Shown: positions 6,895-9,540 of the stretch, piece after piece
How positions within the stretch are numbered: the first letter of the stretch is position 1
Layout of the letters: every line of letters begins with the position of its first letter
From: Lachnoclostridium sp. UBA903
GTDB taxonomy: Bacteria; Bacillota; Clostridia; Lachnospirales; Lachnospiraceae
Length of the DNA stretch: 9,540 nt
Assembly: GCA_002294045.1 (NCBI GenBank)
Contig: DBEP01000034.1
Location: forward strand, 1,324-10,863
Direction of reading: 5' to 3'
Position numbers and translations under genes: made by a program
Notes under the pieces: generated by a model
Told to the model about the DNA's origin: nothing
The model's database searches: none
The model's input: only the letters and a program-made list of their open reading frames with translations

Positions 6895-9540
6895 ATGAGA
6901 ACAAAGATGTTCAGAAAAAGCATCATAAGTATGCTTGTTTTATCCTTAATAATTAATATGGGAATTGTAACAACGTCACAGGCAGGTACCATTTTAACAG
7001 ATGAAGTATCGGCAGAGGAAACTTACAATTATGCCAAGGCATTTCAGTTATCCATGTATTTTTATGATGCAAATAAGTGCGGTCCGGATGTGGAAGAGGG
7101 AGAGCTTTCCTGGCGCGGAGACTGCCATGTGGAAGACCGGTATATTCCTTTGACACCGGTGGGCTCCGATGGAAAAGGAACGAATTTATCGGCGGGTTTT
7201 CTTGAACAAAACAAAGAGGTATTGGACCCGGATGGAGACGGATATGTTGATTTAAGCGGGGGTTTTCACGATGCAGGGGACCATGTAAAATTTGGGCTGC
7301 CCCAAAGCTATTCCGGTTCAACCTTGGGCTGGGGCTATTATGAATTCCGGGATGCCTATGCCAAAATCGGAGAACAGGAGCATATTGAAGATATATTAAG
7401 GTGGTTTAACGATTATTTTATCCGGTGTACTTTCCGGGATGCCGGTGGCAATGTGGTTGCTTTTGCATATCAGGTGGGAGACGGAACCTCGGACCATACT
7501 TACTGGGGGGCTCCGGAATTGCAGACAACCGCAAGACCTGCGTGGTTTGCCAGTTCAGAGACACCGGCAAGTGACCAGTGTGCAGGTGCGGCGGCTTCCC
7601 TGGCTATTAACTATTTGAACTTCCGGGATACGGACCCGGCTTATGCTGCCACCTGTTTGGACACGGCAAAAGCATTATATGAATTTGCCAAGGCAAACAG
7701 AGGGCTGGGCTTCTCCGGCGGATTCTATAATTCCAGTTATGATGAGGATGAGATGTCCTGGGCAGCCGTATGGCTGAATATTGCAACAGGTGACGCTTCT
7801 TATATTGATGATATTGTTTCCGTGGATAACAGCGGAGCTTATACCGGTTATATGAAGAAAATTATTAGTACCACGGACAATACCTGGCAGAATATATGGG
7901 TACATTGCTGGGATACTGTCTGGGGAGGCGTATTTGCAAAGCTGGCGCCAATTACGGATAATGCGGAGCACTGGTATTTTTTCAGGTGGAATATTGAGTA
8001 CTGGTCCGGGGTTCCCCATGAAGATCCCAATGATACTAATTTCTTAGCCTCCACTCCCAGCGGCTACCGTGTAATCAATACCTGGGGTTCGGCAAGATAT
8101 AATACTGCGGCACAGCTCTGCGCCCTGGTATATAATAAGTATAAACCCAACCGGGATTTTGCAGAATGGTGTAAGGGACAGATGGATTATCTCCTGGGAG
8201 ACAATCCTATGAACCGCTGTTATGAAGTGGGATATGCGGATAATTCGGCGCAGCATCCTCATCACAGGGCGGCCCACGGCTCTCTTACCAATAGTATGCT
8301 GGACCCGGCAACACAGAAGCATGTATTGTGGGGTGCGTTGGTCGGCGGCCCTGACGCAGAGGATTATCATAAGGATGACATTACCGATTATGTCTATAAT
8401 GAAGTGGCGATTGATTACAACGCAGCATTTGTGGGAGCTCTGGCGGCACTTTATTCCATTTACGGAGAAGGGCAGGAACCGGACCCGGCCGTACCTGTGT
8501 ATCAGGTAGACGAGACACCGTATTATGTTGAAGCCAGGATTGAACAGGAAAATGCAGACAGAACCCAGCTGACCATTAAGATTACGAATGATACCAGCTG
8601 TCCGCCAAGGAGAGTCAGCACTCTGAAAGCAAGATATTTCTTTGACATTTCGGAAATGATTGCAAACGGCCAATCCATCAGTGATTTAAGTATCCCGGTT
8701 TACTATGACCAGGCCTTAATTCTGGATGGAACAGGAGTCAAACTGAACGGGCCCTTTGCATGGAATAATGAAAACGGCATTTACTATGTGGAATTGGACT
8801 GGTCCGGTATTACCTTTCACGGAAGCAGAGAAATCCAAATTGGTTTGGTACCTGCCCAGGATGCTTCCTATAAAGTAAATTGGGACCCTACAAACGATTG
8901 GAGCAGACAGGGATTAACCACGGCTTTGGGGTTAACAAGCTTTATTCCCCTGTATTTAGGGGATGCTGGGCCGGTTTATGGACAGGAGCCCGGCGTAAGT
9001 GAAAAGGTGGAAATTCATATTACTGCACCTGCAAGCAAAACGGTAATCGACTACACGGAAAGTCAGAGTCCGGTTGAGATAACGGCAGCAGCAGAATCAA
9101 ATGTAAGTGAAATAGCGAAAGTTGAGTTTTATGCCGACGGTGTTAAGATTGGTGAAGATGATACGGCGCCTTATGCATTCAGCTATACGCCAACGGACCC
9201 AGCCGGTAATTCTTTCAGCAGGGAAATCGTATTAACCGCGAAAGCAGTTTCGGTGACGGGAGCCAGTGCTTTAAGCAGCCCTGTAGATATTACCGTTATA
9301 TTTATAAAGGAAGGGGAAGCCGTAGTAGCTATTACTGAGCCTCTTGAAGGAACTTTATTAGATACGACGGCCGGATATACCTCTCTGGATGTTACGGCGG
9401 AGAGCACCGGAGTAAGCGGCGATATTATAAAGATTGAAATATTTGCAGACGGCATTAAGATAGGAGAAGCGGACGGGGATATCTGCCATGCGGTATACAC
9501 GGCGCCAACAGATAGTACGGCTCTTCCGGACGGCATTGTG
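6895..9540 (+). CDS. Second GH9 endoglucanase, GH9-CBM3c-Ig repeats (C-terminus beyond right edge)
   Basis: Secreted family 9 cellulase; 882 codons are visible and the frame is still open at 9540. The ATG at 6895 follows AAGGAGGA. The signal peptide is residues 1-30 or 1-40 (cut after SQA or VSA). The GH9 barrel spans about 43-525: GFHDAGDHVKFGLP carries D126 and D129, HPHHRAAHG is near 454-462, and the acid is E503 in YNEVAIDYN. Between WRGDC and the aspartates an insert of about 40 residues contains DPDGDGYVD (111-119), a calcium-loop-like DxDxDG pattern. CBM3c follows at about 541-700 (YYVEARI, RYFFDISEMI, YYVELDWSG, ending GPVYGQEP). Two Ig-like repeats of Big_7 type follow: about 705-801, then from about 808 to the edge, sharing ADGVKIGE/ADGIKIGE at a 104-residue period. 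It shares the GH9-CBM3c plan with the other GH9 here but differs in insert, loops and tail, so it is not a recent duplicate. Modules beyond the edge, such as a cellulose-binding CBM, are likely. Confidence 0.96.
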   Translation, partial: MRTKMFRKSIISMLVLSLIINMGIVTTSQAGTILTDEVSAEETYNYAKAFQLSMYFYDANKCGPDVEEGELSWRGDCHVEDRYIPLTPVGSDGKGTNLSAGFLEQNKEVLDPDGDGYVDLSGGFHDAGDHVKFGLPQSYSGSTLGWGYYEFRDAYAKIGEQEHIEDILRWFNDYFIRCTFRDAGGNVVAFAYQVGDGTSDHTYWGAPELQTTARPAWFASSETPASDQCAGAAASLAINYLNFRDTDPAYAATCLDTAKALYEFAKANRGLGFSGGFYNSSYDEDEMSWAAVWLNIATGDASYIDDIVSVDNSGAYTGYMKKIISTTDNTWQNIWVHCWDTVWGGVFAKLAPITDNAEHWYFFRWNIEYWSGVPHEDPNDTNFLASTPSGYRVINTWGSARYNTAAQLCALVYNKYKPNRDFAEWCKGQMDYLLGDNPMNRCYEVGYADNSAQHPHHRAAHGSLTNSMLDPATQKHVLWGALVGGPDAEDYHKDDITDYVYNEVAIDYNAAFVGALAALYSIYGEGQEPDPAVPVYQVDETPYYVEARIEQENADRTQLTIKITNDTSCPPRRVSTLKARYFFDISEMIANGQSISDLSIPVYYDQALILDGTGVKLNGPFAWNNENGIYYVELDWSGITFHGSREIQIGLVPAQDASYKVNWDPTNDWSRQGLTTALGLTSFIPLYLGDAGPVYGQEPGVSEKVEIHITAPASKTVIDYTESQSPVEITAAAESNVSEIAKVEFYADGVKIGEDDTAPYAFSYTPTDPAGNSFSREIVLTAKAVSVTGASALSSPVDITVIFIKEGEAVVAITEPLEGTLLDTTAGYTSLDVTAESTGVSGDIIKIEIFADGIKIGEADGDICHAVYTAPTDSTALPDGIV

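Noticed and set aside
8044..8673. 209-codon complement-strand ORF inside the second GH9 gene
   Set aside because: It lies wholly antisense to well-recognised GH9/CBM3c coding sequence, shows no family features and has no supporting context. The same applies to the plus-strand ORFs at 416-934, 3398-3841 and 3896-4363 that lie opposite GH9 and GH48.
1..9540. Mobile element, CRISPR array, tRNA or rRNA
   Set aside because: No transposase or integrase motifs, no regularly spaced identical repeats, and no tRNA-like or rRNA-like sequence was seen. The gene content is fully accounted for by the four cellulases.

Overview
The window is a compact plant-cell-wall (cellulose) degradation locus made of two divergently oriented pairs of secreted glycoside hydrolases. 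The complement strand carries GH48-X2-CBM3 (complement 1721-4525) followed 48 bp later by GH9-CBM3c (complement 1-1672, running off the left edge). The plus strand carries a GH5 subfamily-1-like endoglucanase (5364-6770) followed 124 bp later by a second, different GH9-CBM3c with Ig-like repeats (6895-9540, running off the right edge). All four proteins have Gram-positive-style export signals and strong Shine-Dalgarno sequences.

The family content points to a cellulolytic Firmicute of the Clostridia, most plausibly Lachnospiraceae-like. The evidence is Bacillota-type AGGAGG sites, an AT-rich intergenic region and an adjacent GH48/GH9 pair. That pair resembles, from memory, the Cphy_3367/Cphy_3368 pair of Clostridium phytofermentans and celY/celZ of C. 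stercorarium. No dockerin or cohesin is visible, and GH48 ends in its own cellulose-binding module, so this looks like a free-enzyme system rather than a cellulosome. Both GH9 genes are cut by the window edges, so a dockerin or SLH anchor beyond the edges cannot be excluded. Genus assignment is inference.

Layout: 1-1672 GH9-CBM3c (minus, partial); 1673-1720 short spacer with two mutually exclusive hairpins; 1721-4525 GH48 (minus); 4526-5363 AT-rich divergent control region, with a good sigma-A-type promoter for GH48 at 4807-4835 implying a leader of about 275 nt, a tandem direct repeat at 4935-4964, a weaker GH5 promoter candidate and a possible 32-codon upstream ORF; 5364-6770 GH5; 6771-6894 gene-free, purine-rich spacer; 6895-9540 GH9-CBM3c-Ig (plus, partial).

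Together the set would cover the main activities needed to solubilise crystalline cellulose: a GH48 processive cellobiohydrolase acting from reducing ends, a GH9-CBM3c processive endoglucanase, a GH5 endoglucanase that opens chains and may be membrane-tethered, and a second GH9 of distinct architecture. The enzymes are of known families. The less expected content is in the control sequences (alternative hairpins between GH48 and GH9, the long GH48 leader, the 22-bp-spaced repeat), the possible lipobox on GH5, and the Ca-loop-like insert and Ig repeats of the second GH9.
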